From contig JANPWX010000054.1 in the NCBI GenBank assembly GCA_024734555.1, positions 10,007,601 through 10,071,600 on the forward strand: a stretch of 64,000 bases of DNA, read 5' to 3'. Source of the DNA: Trochalopteron elliotii. Lineage: Eukaryota; Chordata; Aves; Passeriformes; Leiothrichidae. The notes under the pieces were generated by a model. It was not told where the DNA came from. It searched no databases and saw nothing but the letters and a program-made list of their open reading frames with translations. The position numbers were made by a program, and so were the translations under genes. Of this stretch, positions 11,831 to 24,800 are shown in pieces (the first letter of the stretch is position 1; each line of letters starts with the position of its first letter).

Positions 11831-14800
11831 ATGCTGCCAAGTTGCATCTGACCCCCTCCTCTCTTGCATTCTGTTCCTGAAAGCTAGGCTGAATTCCCCA
11901 GGACACGTCAACAGTCAGCATGTCCTTTTGTCTGCCTAGGGCTGTACAAGGAAACTTGTACTGTACTGTTAAAGCCTGATCTCATCCCTGGCCCTCCTGG
12001 CCTCTCCTAGCACTGACCTTCCTTTCAACACCTTTTTTTATTATTTTCCTCCTCAATTGTTTCCTTACTCTTTTCCTTTTTTCTTTTTTTTTTCTGTCTC
12101 AGCTGCCTGTGTTCTTTCCCTTCTGTCTTATTGAACATGATCAATGGGAGGAAGCAGGCAAAGTAAGGAAAGAAAACACATATGTCTGTGCATTTACATA
12201 GGTACTGCAGAGACCTGAACCTCTCTGACAAGAGACAAGAGCTCTTTTGTTGCTACAGATCTCCTGCTGAGAGGGTAGAGACATGGACAATATTCTGAGT
12301 AAATGTTTTTCACACTGATTTATATTTCCAGTAGCATGAATCCATAAGATTCTGAAATTAGGATTTCTAAACCCATTTGAAATCTAAACAGGACATACCT
12401 TGACATGAGTGTGCCATGGGAGAGTGTGTCCACTGAGGCACGGAGTGGAAAGTCTAACAGTCAGTTACAAGAGGCTCACAGAATTTGTGGGGCTCCTCAC
12501 ACAAAAGGAGAGGTCAGTCCTCACCAGTATGTGCTAGAAGGTTGGACAGTGCAATCCCCCAGGGCCAGGTCTGGGCCAACCCTCACCACTTGTCAGAGTC
12601 TGTCAGTGTTGCTTCTCATTTGCACAGAAAAGCTCTCCAAGTATGTGTTACAGAAAGCAGAGAGGTTTTCTCTTTGAAACACCACTTTTTCCGCCTTTTC
12701 CCACCTCTTCAGAACAGCTGTTGGGTGACACCTTCCAAGCTTTCTGCAGCTTAAGCAGAAGCTCCCTGTTAGTGACACTTCATGTGGCTCACTGGGTGCC
12801 CAGGAGAGGGCATCTTTGGACACGGGGAGCAAGTGGCCGATCCTGAGGGCAGCCTGACCTTCAGGATGGGCAGGGAGCCTGGCCTGGGGCCTCAAAGGCT
12901 CGGTGCTGCCCTCGCTGTACCCAAGATGAGCAGGTTATGGGTTGTCATTAAAGTCTCTACAGCACAGAGCTGGCAGCCATATAAAAACTGGCAGGCTTGT
13001 GTTGCTCTCTGTCCAGAGGCTCTGCAGCCTCCAGCACACTGCACCCTGCTGTTGTGGCTGTGGATTGAGTCCTGTCCTGTCCTTCTTTCTCTGCACAGTC
13101 CTCTTCTGTGTTTAACCCCTTTGCCTTCCTCCCTGGCAAATGCAATGAGGTAGGAGTCTGGCATAAAAAATGAAGCTGTGGATAGGTTCATTTCCCTCTG
13201 ATCCCAGAAAGCAAATTCATAAACTTCCAGGGAGGGTTTAAAAATCTGTGGAAGACTGAGCCAGACACATGGTATTTTCAGACTCTATAGGTCTCTTCCT
13301 GCAATGGAAGAAACCTGGTCCTGTTTTCCCAGAAAGGAATGGAAACATGGAAAAGTCCCTCCTGGATTGTAGAGCACTGAAGTACCAATAGTGCTTTCTG
13401 TCCAGTAAAATTTGAGCACAGACCAAACCAGACTCAGCATCCTCACTAACCATGAGAAAAATGCATTGCCTGCTCATGATTATCAGCCCACGTGTCCTGC
13501 TTGAGTCCCACAAGCCTTCTCTGGTATAAAGATACCTGAAACAGCATCAGGCAGTGTTGGGAGCACAGCCTGATCCTTCCTGCCTGGGAACTCCAAACAC
13601 TTGCCTGCAAAGACTTGCAATACTGAGGGACTAGAGAATTGCAGGAAGTTTACTGTTGCTGTTCTGGCTGGTCATCAGCCTACATCCTTGGTTTCAGTGA
13701 GCAGGGAGGAATACCATGGGATGTGAGGAATGCTCTGAGCACTTGTTGACAGTCTTTAACCCCCAGTCCCCTCGCTTCACAACTGGGAGAGATGCTCAGC
13801 AAGTATGTTCCCATCCAGTGCTAAGCACCAAGTACTTGGCTATGGAGCAGCAGTTGACCTTTTGGGGAATACTAGGAAACCCTCCTTTTAACCTCTTTTC
13901 AAACTTCTTCATTCTTTTCATTAGCTGCTGTGTCAGTAGGCAGCACTGGGAAATGTGTCTTCTTTACTGTCTCAGTTAACAGCTGCATCTGGAGGAAGTA
14001 TCAGGAAGCAGCATTTCTACTCTAACAGAGGTTCTTCAGCAGCAGTTCCTTACAGACCTACACATGCTCATTCTGGGCTTATATTAACAAGGAGGGAGAT
14101 AAAGGACTAAAATGACAGAGGCTGATGGATGTGGCAGCTGGGATGAGCCAGTCCCTATTTTAAGCATGCAGGCAAGATTTGGGGTCAAGTTGGAAAGGCT
14201 ACAGAGTGATAAAGTACCAGTGAGCACAAAAACAACTTGAAGCATAGCCCTCCTCTTTCCATCTTCTTCCCCAACACCCCTCAGTCCTGCTGACAGGCTG
14301 ACCTGGGAGGAGTGTTGCTCTTGTCTGCTCAACACAGGCCAGCAGGGTCAAGCCCAAGGCACTGACACACCCCATGGGTGCAGGGGGCCTGGGCCCTAAG
14401 ACCAGCCAGTCCTGCCACGGGACTTCCTTAGGGTTCCAGCTCTCTTCTTTCCTGCTCTCCTGCTGCTCCTGCAAGAACAATGACAGGGCAGCAATCCTCC
14501 CACATGCACTTCTCTTTCCTGAAGCTGCCATGGGAGTGTGGGCAAAGTAGCTTTATGATGTTATGGATGAGTCTGGTGGCTCAAGCAGCAAAGCTGTGAG
14601 ATATGGGTGAAGGTGCCCTGTTGAGTATTACTTCTCTGCAGGGATCTGACACAGTCTGTTCACTTCACCCTCTGTTAAACAGCTCTGCATTGATTTCTCT
14701 TTCACTTTACTGCAAGATCTGAAGAATATTTGAGAAGAATCTACAAATAAAGTGTAATACTACCTTGGTCCTGACTTGCTCTGACCCAGTGATTTAGCCT

Positions 14801-15738
14801 GGCTATTCTTTCATGTGCAAAATGAGTACATAATAGGTGCCAAGCTGTCCTACAAGACTATCCCCAATGCTTGCACAGGCAAGGAGAGATCTGTGGTTTT
14901 TGGCTGAGTGGGCATTTGGTTTGCTTGCTTGCTTACCCTAGCAGAAAGGCTAGGCTGAGTTGGTAAGAAGTTTAACTGGTGGACGATGGAATGCAAGGGA
15001 GAGGAAACACTTGGTGCAAGATGGCCATGAGAGGCCGTATCTAGGAGCTTGCCTGGAACCAGTGACTCTGACTCCCTTCTCAGATATAGCAATGCATGTC
15101 TTGCACAACTCCTGTTAAGGCTAAAGATTTATTCCAAGTTTACACTTGTGTAACAGGACACCAAATGGCCTGATGCAGATGTCCAGAAATACACTGACCA
15201 AAGCCATTGGAGCAAGAATGCTTAACAACAGAATATGCCTTGGAACCACCACCTCTCCCCACTGTCAGCTTCCCTGAGGATAGCACTTGCAGAGGCTCTG
15301 CATGAGTCAGGGATCATACCAAGGAAGTACAGTAGGGGCATGCAGAAGGACACGTGGTCATGTGCAGGCATAGTCTGTTCCTCCTCTGAAACACAGACTC
15401 CCTAACCAACTCAGAAGACAGGGATCAAGAGAAGAGCATGTAGATATTCTTGAGTCTTTCATCTGCACTAAAGAACTTGAACGGGGTTGGTGATCAGGTC
15501 AGACCTATGCTCAGCAGAGTGATTCTTGGAATTAACAGGAATACAGAGACCAAAAGGCACAGCCAGGGCTCATCCAAGAGGATTAGTGCTCCGCTCTGTC
15601 AGCACAGTAGTCCTAGGCCTTATTTTATTCTGTGAGGAATGGTGCAATAGAAGGGCCAGCAAGAGACACGCAGCTGAACTAACTGAACAAGCAACTGAAC
15701 TCTTCCCTTCATCTTTATCCTCTCTTCTGCTTTTTCAG

Positions 15739-15890
15739 ATTCGAAAGAGAAGCAAAGCATGCCGTGGAGGTCTGTGGGAAAATGATGTTCTAGTATCTAT
15801 CAATGGGAAGTCATGTGCTGGCCTGTCCCATGCTAATGCCATGCAGATCATCGATTCCTCCAATGGCATGCTCAACATCCGTGTGAAAAG
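15739..15890 (+). CDS. SYNPO2L: SYNPO2L coding exon 2: rest of PDZ domain
   Basis: The exon encodes residues 36-85 and two bases of codon 86, preceded by a strong polypyrimidine acceptor (gctttttcag). It supplies the PDZ beta strands and second helix: IRKRSKACRGGLWENDVLVS leads into INGKSCAGLSHANAMQIID, where 'VLVSINGKSC' is the usual PDZ turn and 'SHANAMQIID' the ligand-flanking helix. The sequence is closer to the SYNPO2L paralogue than to SYNPO2, particularly the 'LSHANAM' helix, which settles the gene name. The donor is AAAAG|gtaacc (phase 2), and the split codon is completed as Arg by exon 3. Confidence 0.95.
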
Positions 15891-18368
15891 GTAACCTGCT
15901 CCCAAGTGCCAGTGCTGTGACAGTGCAGGCAGTAGGGTGGTTTCATCCAGTACAGCAGCTGTCCACATGCAGCAGAAACAAGGCAGGCAGGAAGTCTTTG
16001 GTTTCACCATACTGCAATGTGACCAGGGGGACTTACCCATGTCCTAACATGGCTAACATGTGGACATCTCCATGTTTTTCTCAGTCTTACAGTGGGCTGT
16101 TGTAGTCCAACAGTCTGTATATTGAGTCCCACAAAGACTAGAGGTATGTGGCTAAGCCCCCTTTTTATGGGAATAAATACCTGTACCAGTCTCTAGTTTA
16201 GGAGAATACTGGAGATCAGGCTCAAATTTATGGACAAAAAATAGTCCCAGTAGCATTCCTCATCCTCCCTGTGCTAAGTTAACCCAGTGTGTCACTGCAT
16301 GCTGGATGTGGCCCAAGCTATAAATGAATAATCCTATAAAGGTGAAGGCAGCAAAGCTGTGTGAGGTCCTAGCTAGTCCACACTACTGCCTAAACAGAAA
16401 TCACCCTCAGAAAATCAGGCCCTGGTGAAGGGGGCTGGGAGATGTGATCTTCTACAATCCTGAAAAGACAGAGAGAGCACTGTGAGCAGAAGGGAGGGAC
16501 ACCCACACTGGTTGCTGTCATCTATAAAGCAAGAGCAGAGGTGGGCAGTGCTCAGAGAAGGAAAGCCTGAGCATGTAGGATCTTCCCCTTGGCTTCTGAG
16601 AAAGTGCCAGTGCCTTCTGATGTGCTCCCTCTATACCCTAGCTGTGATTAAGTGGGATGAGTAAGTTCTATACAAGGTGTCCAGAATAGCTCCTGGTCCC
16701 TTGCCAAGGCCTTATCTCACACCATTGGAGCCTATCTGCAGCCAACAGGTGCCTGGGCAAATTCTAATCAGCCAAAATCAGCACACTTTGAATTAACAAA
16801 GTGACAAATGCAGGTTCCTTGCAGCTCTCTGGATGGAGCCAACACTGGATGGTTTGGAAATAATGTAATCAGTTGGCTTCATTTGGAGTAGTGGAGAAAT
16901 CATCAAATGATGCTTTTTTGATCACGTGTCTATTCCCACTTCAACTTTACCTTCCCAGAGAAAACACCAATCATTTCTGTTCAGAAAGGAGAGATAGCTG
17001 GATGACTCTGGAGTATGTGTATTTCAGAAAAAGAGAAAGGGAGGGACACTGACCTGACAATACAGAACAAGAGAAACTAGCTTACAAGCAGTTATACTTC
17101 TCAATTACCTGGTCAAGTGTTTAAAGAAGAGGAGGGACTGTTCTGTTTTGCTTGTGGAATGCTGAGGTTGCTCCCCAGAGATTATGAGATTTCATAATGG
17201 CAAAGAGTATGAAGAAAATGAACTGCCAGAGAAATTCTCCCACTCTTAGCTTCCACAAAAGTTTTCATTTGACATAAATATAAATTTTTCGCAGTTTAGA
17301 ATTGGGATCCAAGTCATGAGTTCCACAGCTTTACAGAGGAAATGCTGTCTGCCTGGCTTCATGGTATGCATGTTCAGAAGGCAAATACTTAGAACTCCTT
17401 TATAGTTCTTATAAGTCCTGGTGAGTCTGACAAGAGAAGGAACAAGTTCCCAGCTCCATCTGTGTGGGCTGGAGTTAAACTGCCATTGAAATCCAGACTT
17501 ATTCTTGAGGAGAGGGAAGACAGAAAGGGCTCTTTTCCTGTCAGCACAGCCAATTCTCCTTCCCTCTGGAAGCCAGCAGTAGGGTTGACTGCCCCAGTCT
17601 GCCTGGCACCTACTCCAGTCACCCTTCCAGATGTCTTAGGGGCCTGAAATTGCTATGTCTAAGCCAAAGGCAAATGCCACCATGGATTGGTCTGGCCAGC
17701 ATGACGGCATATGATCATCAAAACCCAGTTAGTTAGCTTGTGAAGCAGTTCAGCAGTGAGCAGGCTAAATATTAGAGTGGTCTCCTACCACCAGACACCA
17801 TAGTCCTATCCCCAAAAAAACACTTGGACTTTATATCCTATGTATTTGCTATTTACTCCCATGTAGAAGTCAGAGCAAACAAATAGCACTGACTTCTTGA
17901 GAGCCCAGTCTGCACTAAAGCAGTTTGGGGGTGCCAGGATCTGCAGATCTGACACAGCCTCAGCTGCAGGAGCAGCTGGAGTGCAGTGTGATAGCTGAGC
18001 ACCAGCCATTCTCTGCTGGTAATTGTCTCATTGTCCTGGGGAATGCTTGTTGTGCAGGAATTCATCTCTCCAGGAGAAATGCCTGGGGAGCTGATTAAGC
18101 TTGGTAGATTTTTTATGGTTTTCGGGCATTCTGAATTTTGAGTGTTCAACACCTGGTTTCCATAGAGCTGTGAAGCAGAAAATCAGAATGAGAGCATGTA
18201 GCAGATGTCAGGGACAAGTCTGTCCTTGGAGTCTATGCTTCAGGTGTCTGTACCTCCTGAAGAACATCTGGAACACTGTCCCAATCCATAGCCCTCTCTC
18301 ACCAGGGTTTCCTTCCAGTTTAGCTACACAAATCAGACCTCACTCACCACTTTTCCTTCTCCCCACAG
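15891..18368 (+). other. SYNPO2L: SYNPO2L intron 2 (2.5 kb)
   Basis: The intron runs from gtaacc to ccccacag. It is unique-looking sequence without recognised repeat, exon or RNA gene. The short ORFs in it overlap on opposite strands and have no family resemblance. Confidence 0.85.
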
Positions 18369-19042
18369 GATAGTTGGTGGGGACCAGACTGGCCCCCGGC
18401 TCCAGCGCTCCCCTTCTCCAGGGCAGCGAGTGCTCTCTTCACCATCCCCGCTCAGCCCCTCGGCACAGTTACTCAGCTCTGAACCAGCAGGAGGAGCCCC
18501 AGCCGCCGCACGGCCCGCACAGCCCTCACAGCCGTGGAGGTCACAGAGGCACCTGGAGAGCCTCACGTCCCCACCGGACAGCGAGGCCTACTATGGTGAG
18601 ACAGACAGCGATGCTGACAATGTGGCGCAGGAGAAGCACCGCCGGGCTCGCAAGAAGAGCCCACGCTCCCCGCCTGACAGCACCAGCAGCAGGGCGGATG
18701 CCCCTCAGGACGAGGTGTCCCTGTCGGAACAGAGTGGCTACGAGAGCACGCCCGAGGCTGCTGTGCAGGGGGGAGCAGAGCTGGCCAGCTCCAGCGGGGT
18801 GGCCAAGAGGGAGATTGTCTGTCTGCCTGGCAGTCGCACAGACACTCCCTTCTCAGACAGCGAGGGACAGCTGCGGCCACCGTCAGCAGAGAGACGGGAG
18901 CCTTCTCCCGAGGCAATGCTCCTGCCCCATGCCACCAAGGCTATCCGAGCAGAACGCCATCTCATCCCCATGGTGGGGCCGGTGGAACACCCCATTGATG
19001 AAGACCTAACCACCACGTACACAGAGAAAGCCAAGCAGGCCA
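18369..19042 (+). CDS. SYNPO2L: SYNPO2L coding exon 3: Ser/Pro-rich linker
   Basis: The exon encodes residues 86-310 plus one base of codon 311. The protein is low-complexity and rich in Ser, Pro and acidic residues, so probably disordered. Conserved islands are SPPDSEAYYGETDSDADN, DEVSLSEQSGYESTPEA, SRTDTPFSDSEG and, near the end, MLLPHATKAIRAERHLIPMV followed by EHPIDEDLTTTYTEKAKQA. These match the mammalian protein and fix the frame against a competing open frame in another register (18374-19009). Met269 in the last island is a plausible start for a PDZ-less isoform, but I see no separate promoter. The acceptor is ccccacag and the donor GCCA|gtaagt (phase 1). Confidence 0.93.
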
Positions 19043-21686
19043 GTAAGTCCTCTAAACTGCCATTCACCCATGTCTTTTCCTTGTGCTGGGTTCTCCTTCC
19101 AGAAGCCTGATTCCTGCAAATGTCAGGAGGGTTAGCTCCTCTAGCTTACAAAAGAGCACCAGTCAAATCAGACCTGCAGAGAACCAGGGCTTCCTGCTGC
19201 AGCTTTGGTACTGGGGTCTACCTCACCTAAGAGAAAAAAAGAGACAGGGTCTGGGGTCAAGGGTCTGGCGGCCACTGACACAGGCTGGGCCATGTAACCA
19301 GATGCTCTCTAGTACCTCCATGTGCTGGAAAAAGGATGGAAGTCATCAGTTTCTTCAACACTTTGGGCTAAGAACAGTCAGGTGACATGATGGTATTAGG
19401 AAAGAACTTGGAGGTTAAATTTCCCTGGCTTTCCAGAAATATTATGGCAGCTCAGTTTGCTGCTTAGCTACCTGTGTGTTAAGCACAGAACACTCACTTC
19501 AGGAGGCTCACAAGGAGCCCTCTGTTCAGTTCAGCTCTCCATGGGCACAGAAGCATGCAGTATTACACAATTAAGGATGATGAGAGATAATTTGCAGACA
19601 GCATAGCCGCAAAGAATCTTGTCAGGAACTGATTAATTTCTCTCACCCTGTCCAGCTTAGAGAGGGACTCTTCTACATCAACTTTCCCTGCAGGCATTCA
19701 CTCCTGCAAGGATGCCCATGTCTGGCAGCTCTTGATGAGTTCAGGTAGAATTTATAATTTTTTAGGTGTGGGAAGTGGAGGGTTGCCAGCAAGGATGGGC
19801 AGGAGATGCTAAATCAGCTCTTGAAACAGTTCCTTGTAGTGCCATCCCTGATAGTCAAGACCTTTCCAGGTGGAATAAAGTACTGAAAAATATAGTGTAG
19901 TATATGGTGGTGGACCTGAAGTGATCTTAATTGTGAAATCTTTCCTGGTTTCTGCTACACATGGAGTATTTCAAGCCCAAACATGAGGGCAGAACAAAGT
20001 GTTATCTGATTTCACAGTTCTGATCGAATAATATTAAAAGCAAGGTAATCATAAACTTATTTTCATATATGTACCTCAGTATAGTATAAGTGTGTAGTAT
20101 AAGTGACTACTTTACACGTCCCTGAGCCTGGAAATAAAGCAGGTTTTAAAAAGTTACCTTAAAAAAGTGACAGAATGAAAAGCAGAGACACAAAAAAGTT
20201 AATAGACTGAATCAGAAAGAAAACAAGTAGATTCTAACTTCTGATCTTCTGCTTCAAATGCTAGACATTTTACCCAGGAGAGATAATACTGCAAGGCAAT
20301 TATTAAACCTCTCTTTTCTCTTTTCCTTGGGCTAAACATTCTTTTATCTGTTCTGCCTAAGGAGTCCTATAGAGGAAACTTTCAAACCTAGGTGCTTCCT
20401 TCAGACAGGGCACTGTCCTGCTGCTCTTTCCAGTGTTAAGAGGGCAGGCTCAGTTGGGTCCCTTATGTCTTGCTCTGCTGGGCAGTGCACCTGACCTGAT
20501 GCCTTGTTCTACTTCCTCCTAGTCTTTAGCTCTCATTTTCCTTAGGACAGGAAAGAAATCAGCAATTTCAGCCTCCCTAAAGATGAAGCTATTTTTTCTC
20601 CCTTTGAATAATGTACAAGCATGAGGTGAATGTTGAGAAAGGCATGTTCAGCTGCTCCCTGCCACCTGATAGTCCTAGCAGTAGAAGAGCAATTGCTTTA
20701 CATCCAAGACTTATTTCCATGGATGGCATCAGTACAGAGGGATCCCAGAAAAGCTAGGTATTTAATTCAGAGCATTTCTGATGGCAAGATAATATCCCAT
20801 AGCAGGAGATGATGCAACAATATAGCCAGCTGGAGTTAGGGTTCCCAGAAGCACTGCAGACTCTCCTTAGAAAGCCCCAACAGCCCCTGCAGTGAGGTTT
20901 GGGCCTCTCTCATTCCAAAGTTCGTGCTCTATTTGCACACTGGTATTGGCTCATTTTTCTCAACTTGTGGGATAAGCACGTATGTCATCCCAGTTCTCCA
21001 CAGGACACATGACTTGAATGTGCTTGCTTTAAAACCCACCCAGAGCATTAGTGATGCAGACTACTGGGGCACTGTGGGGAGCCATACATCCCCCAAATGC
21101 AGGGGACTTTGCCCTACAAGTAAAAAACTTCAGTCTGCATCACTACCCAGTGGCTTCTATGCACCCTGGTGTTTTGCTTAGCGGGGTAAGAGAGCAGCTA
21201 GCAAACAGGGACTCTCCTATATTTTAAATGAACTATCGAACAGTCATGTTTGTGAACAGCTGGTATTTTGCCTCATCTGTAGAAACAACAGTATGAATTT
21301 GTTCCCTTCCCACTAAAAATGTAAATTGCTCTTTTTAGAGAGGTGATTAATCCCTGGGGAAACTGGGGATCTTTAGGCCCTCGGTTTGTCATCACTGTAA
21401 AGGGCCAAGCTAAGTCCCTTCCTGAGATGATTTATGTGCAACTAGCACAGTGCAGAAGAAAATGAAGAGATAAAAAGACAGCAAATACAAATTTAAAAAA
21501 TCTAAATCAGTGTCAGGAGGTTAGCAGAAAGCAGGAGCTTGTGGCAGGGAGAATCAGACTATAGTTGTCACAACTAATTGCAAGTGAGGTTTTTTGGTTC
21601 CCCATAGGTTCTGCAGTGTCCTTCTCTTCTTGCCCCACCTTCAGAGGTTTGGGATCCATCTGTAGCCAGGGTTGCTTCTTCTCAGC

Positions 21687-21894
21687 CACCTGTGCTCTCT
21701 GAGGTGCACTGTGTTTTCACCCCCCATCCTAAATCATCTCACAGGACAAAAGGCTCAGCCTTTCTCACAACTGGAAACAGGATAGACATACCAGGACAGC
21801 AGTCTATTCCTAACTTGCTATCACTGACACTGTGTCAGTGCAAGAAGTGCTTCAAAATATCTTAATTTAAACTTATCTGCTGGACTATTTTTAG
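21687..21894. promoter_or_regulatory. SYNPO2L: Candidate regulatory cluster: E-box, palindrome and MEF2 site
   Basis: A CACCTG E-box (21687-21692), a perfect 9-bp-arm palindrome CACTGACACTGTGTCAGTG (21822-21840) and CTATTTTTAG (21885-21894, an exact MEF2 consensus) lie within 210 bases of SYNPO2L intron 3. The motifs are directly visible. Enhancer or internal-promoter function for a PDZ-less isoform is inference. Confidence 0.25.
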
Positions 21895-24800
21895 TTCCTA
21901 GGAGTCAAGAGCCTCTCCATGTATGGTAGAGGAAGGGAGGGAAAACTGGGTGGGGAAATTTCCTCCTCTGCTTTATATGAGCCTGGCTGCCTGTGTAGAG
22001 TCATCAAAGTTACTACATCCCATATCAGAAAAGGAAATCCTTCTTGTTTTAAGTGGATGTACAGCAGCATCTCTTGAAAAGATAGGATACTTATAAATAA
22101 GTGGCCTGTTCATTGGCAGGTCATAGAGATTACCTCTTCTAAGAGTGACTGCAGTCATATTTCTCTACAGAGAGGGTGAGTGCAGCAAGCCATCCCTCAG
22201 CCCATTACAACTGGTATAGGCCACAGAGCTGTGAACAAGATGAAGTAGCTGAATGGCAGTTTGAAGCTATTGCACCACATTTTCTATTTGGCTTTCAGCT
22301 TTGACAGTTGTAGCTCTAATGATCACAGTTATGTGACTGTTAGATTAACTTACAGTCTTTGTCATTCCCTGCAGTCTAGGAGACCAGTAGGTTTAGGATA
22401 GTAGCCTACTACTACTACATCCTACGTGCCTTAAATTAAAACAGAAAAGCATTCTGCTTAGATTAGGAGATTAAAATTAATTGCCTGAACTACTGATCTT
22501 ACAGAAGTCTGTTCCTAGCAGTGTGAAGCCTTGCTGAATCACCCTTGGCCCTTGCCACTGAATGAGCAGTCAGCCATTTGGAAAACAAGGACCACAGCTT
22601 CCATGGTTGAATCACAGATGGAGAGACTGATCTCATTTCAGCACGCATGAAACTGGAAATCGCTTCTGCTTGGGAAATCAGTTTCCATACACTGCAGTAG
22701 CAGTCTAGTTGTATGTGTTTGTTTAAGAAACCCCACTTAATAACTGTCATTCATCTTTGAATTCTGTGCCACTTGGAAGGCATTTATTAAAGACTACAGT
22801 GAGATAAACACCAGGCATCTAGAGCCCTCTTTCTCCACCTTTAGGCTTGAGTACGACATTTGATCTTATTCCTTCAGTCAGTGTCCTTCTATGGAAAGCA
22901 GAGGTGACATTTTCAGGCTGATATATTAATGGGGCAGAAGCCAGACTGTAAACTACTGCTGTCTGTCCTGGCTAGCGTGGAGGAATTCTTCCTTCTTTCT
23001 TGAGTCATCTCATAATTGTCACAAGTAATTTGCCATTTTCCTCAGGTATTCTTACTGGAGACCTCCAGCATTGTTCCCTCCAGCATCACTCTTGTCCAGC
23101 ATTTCAATGAGGATGTTGTGGGTTGCAGCTCTGGAAGTGAGGCTGATAGAGCTCTGCTCTGCTCCACCTTTGTACCTCACTGCAATCCTGCTGCCCCAGA
23201 GCCTGACAGAGACACAAATTTAGCTGAACATGTGTTCACTCAAGATAAATCTAGCTGCAGATAATATTCTCTGGGAGGGGAAAGATCTTTAGTATTTGAA
23301 TATGTATGGAGGAAAACTATGTGATCCCTGAAATGAAAAGGTATATACTCTCCATTGTCCTAATACTTCTACTATATGAGATATCATTTGAAGCATCTTT
23401 TTTTAAACTATCAGTTTCTCAGACATTACTTCTATGTTATTACTGTCAGCACAGGGACTCTGACTCTGGGTCACAGTTCCTCAGTCATGATCAGAGGTCA
23501 TTCATCATCCTGCTGCTGCTAGCAGTGTCAGAGTTCACTTCCAAGATGATACTTCCATGGTCCTTGCAGAGCCCCAGTAAGTGATTTTTCAGACTATGTT
23601 GTCCCATATGTTAAATTAACATAGCCTGGCCTTGCACATGCACTTCTACTCTGACACAGGGTGTGTAAGGGATGGGGAACAACTATGTTACAACAACTGT
23701 GTAACTGATGGGGAACAATGGCATTAAGCCAAAATTTTGCCAATAGTTCAGATGGCAAAGGTGATCAGAGCAATAATCACGCTGAAACAGCTGTACATAT
23801 AACCCCACAGACTGTCTTAACCAAGCTGGTAGTTTTAGATTCCAGAGTTTTGAGATCTGAGTTGAAAGAAATTGTAATGCAAACAGACAACAGGAATCCC
23901 TTTCCCCGTCCAGGTGTTTCCATCAATTCTGAAAGTGATATGGGACAAGGTTGCTGACAAGGTAGGGACAAGTCTGCTCAGGGACAACACTGAAATTGTT
24001 TTGAGACAAAGTGATAGTGATGAATAAGGGAGAGGCATAAAAGGGTGAGGCATGAAAGGACTTTGACAAGGAGTGATTAAACAACAGCCACTACTCAAGA
24101 GAAATGAGAGAAAATTATGGCTAGGAAGGAGAAAGCTGACAACCTGGCAAATATTTGTTCTTCAGTTTGACTTAAACCCATCATAGGAAGGGACATCAGT
24201 TTGTTGGGAAATGTGTAAAGCTTTGCTGTCATCAGTCTCTACCACTTAAATTAACTCAGAATCTCTTTGCAGAAATAAACAGGAGCAGAAACAGGCCAGT
24301 AGATTCAGCATATCTTGATACATTGACTCTACTGAAAGGAGAAGGCTGAGTCAGCTTCTCTGTAGAGGTCAAATGCAAGGAATTAGTGAAACTTGTATCA
24401 GAATGATCCCCAGTCCTTGCCAAGTACCTTGGAATAATGAGAAGGGTGTCAGGGAAAAAGACCAAGAATACACCCTTCTAGTAGACATAGGTTCTAATGA
24501 TAGGGAAAAAAAATATAATTTAGCTTCAATTACGTGCATGAAGGAGTTCTTTTGTGCATATTTGCAGAAACAAAATGAACGGTAAAATCAACGTGGACTA
24601 ATAAAAAGTAGAAAGAGTCTTTGACCTGCTCAGTAAGATAAGACTTCATGGCTGAAGGAATAATGTGAACACAGTATACATTGGCTTCTATAAGATACCT
24701 GATACAGTTCCACATGACTTTTCCAATGAGAGAAATATGGATGAGATAGGACTACCGTAAGGTGACCACACAATTGGCTAAGAATAGAACAGAAAACATA

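Larger units (their letters stand above)
2559..15738 (+). other. SYNPO2L: SYNPO2L intron 1 (13.2 kb)
   Basis: The intron runs from gtagga to tttttcag between the two PDZ exons. It carries one CR1 fragment (5530-6128) and a candidate muscle-factor site cluster (11540-11830), described separately. The rest is AT-rich unique-looking sequence. Open frames here, for example around 12405-13191 and 14084-14531, overlap each other on both strands and show no recognisable family, so I do not call genes. I see no RNA gene. Confidence 0.85.

Noticed and set aside
12405..13191. Cluster of overlapping ORFs on both strands in intron 1
   Set aside because: Several frames are open at once because the local G+C is higher; none resembles a protein family or has splice sites that fit.
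18374..19009. 211-codon ORF in a second frame of SYNPO2L exon 3
   Set aside because: The overlapping frame carries the conserved SYNPO2L islands and joins both neighbouring exons in phase.
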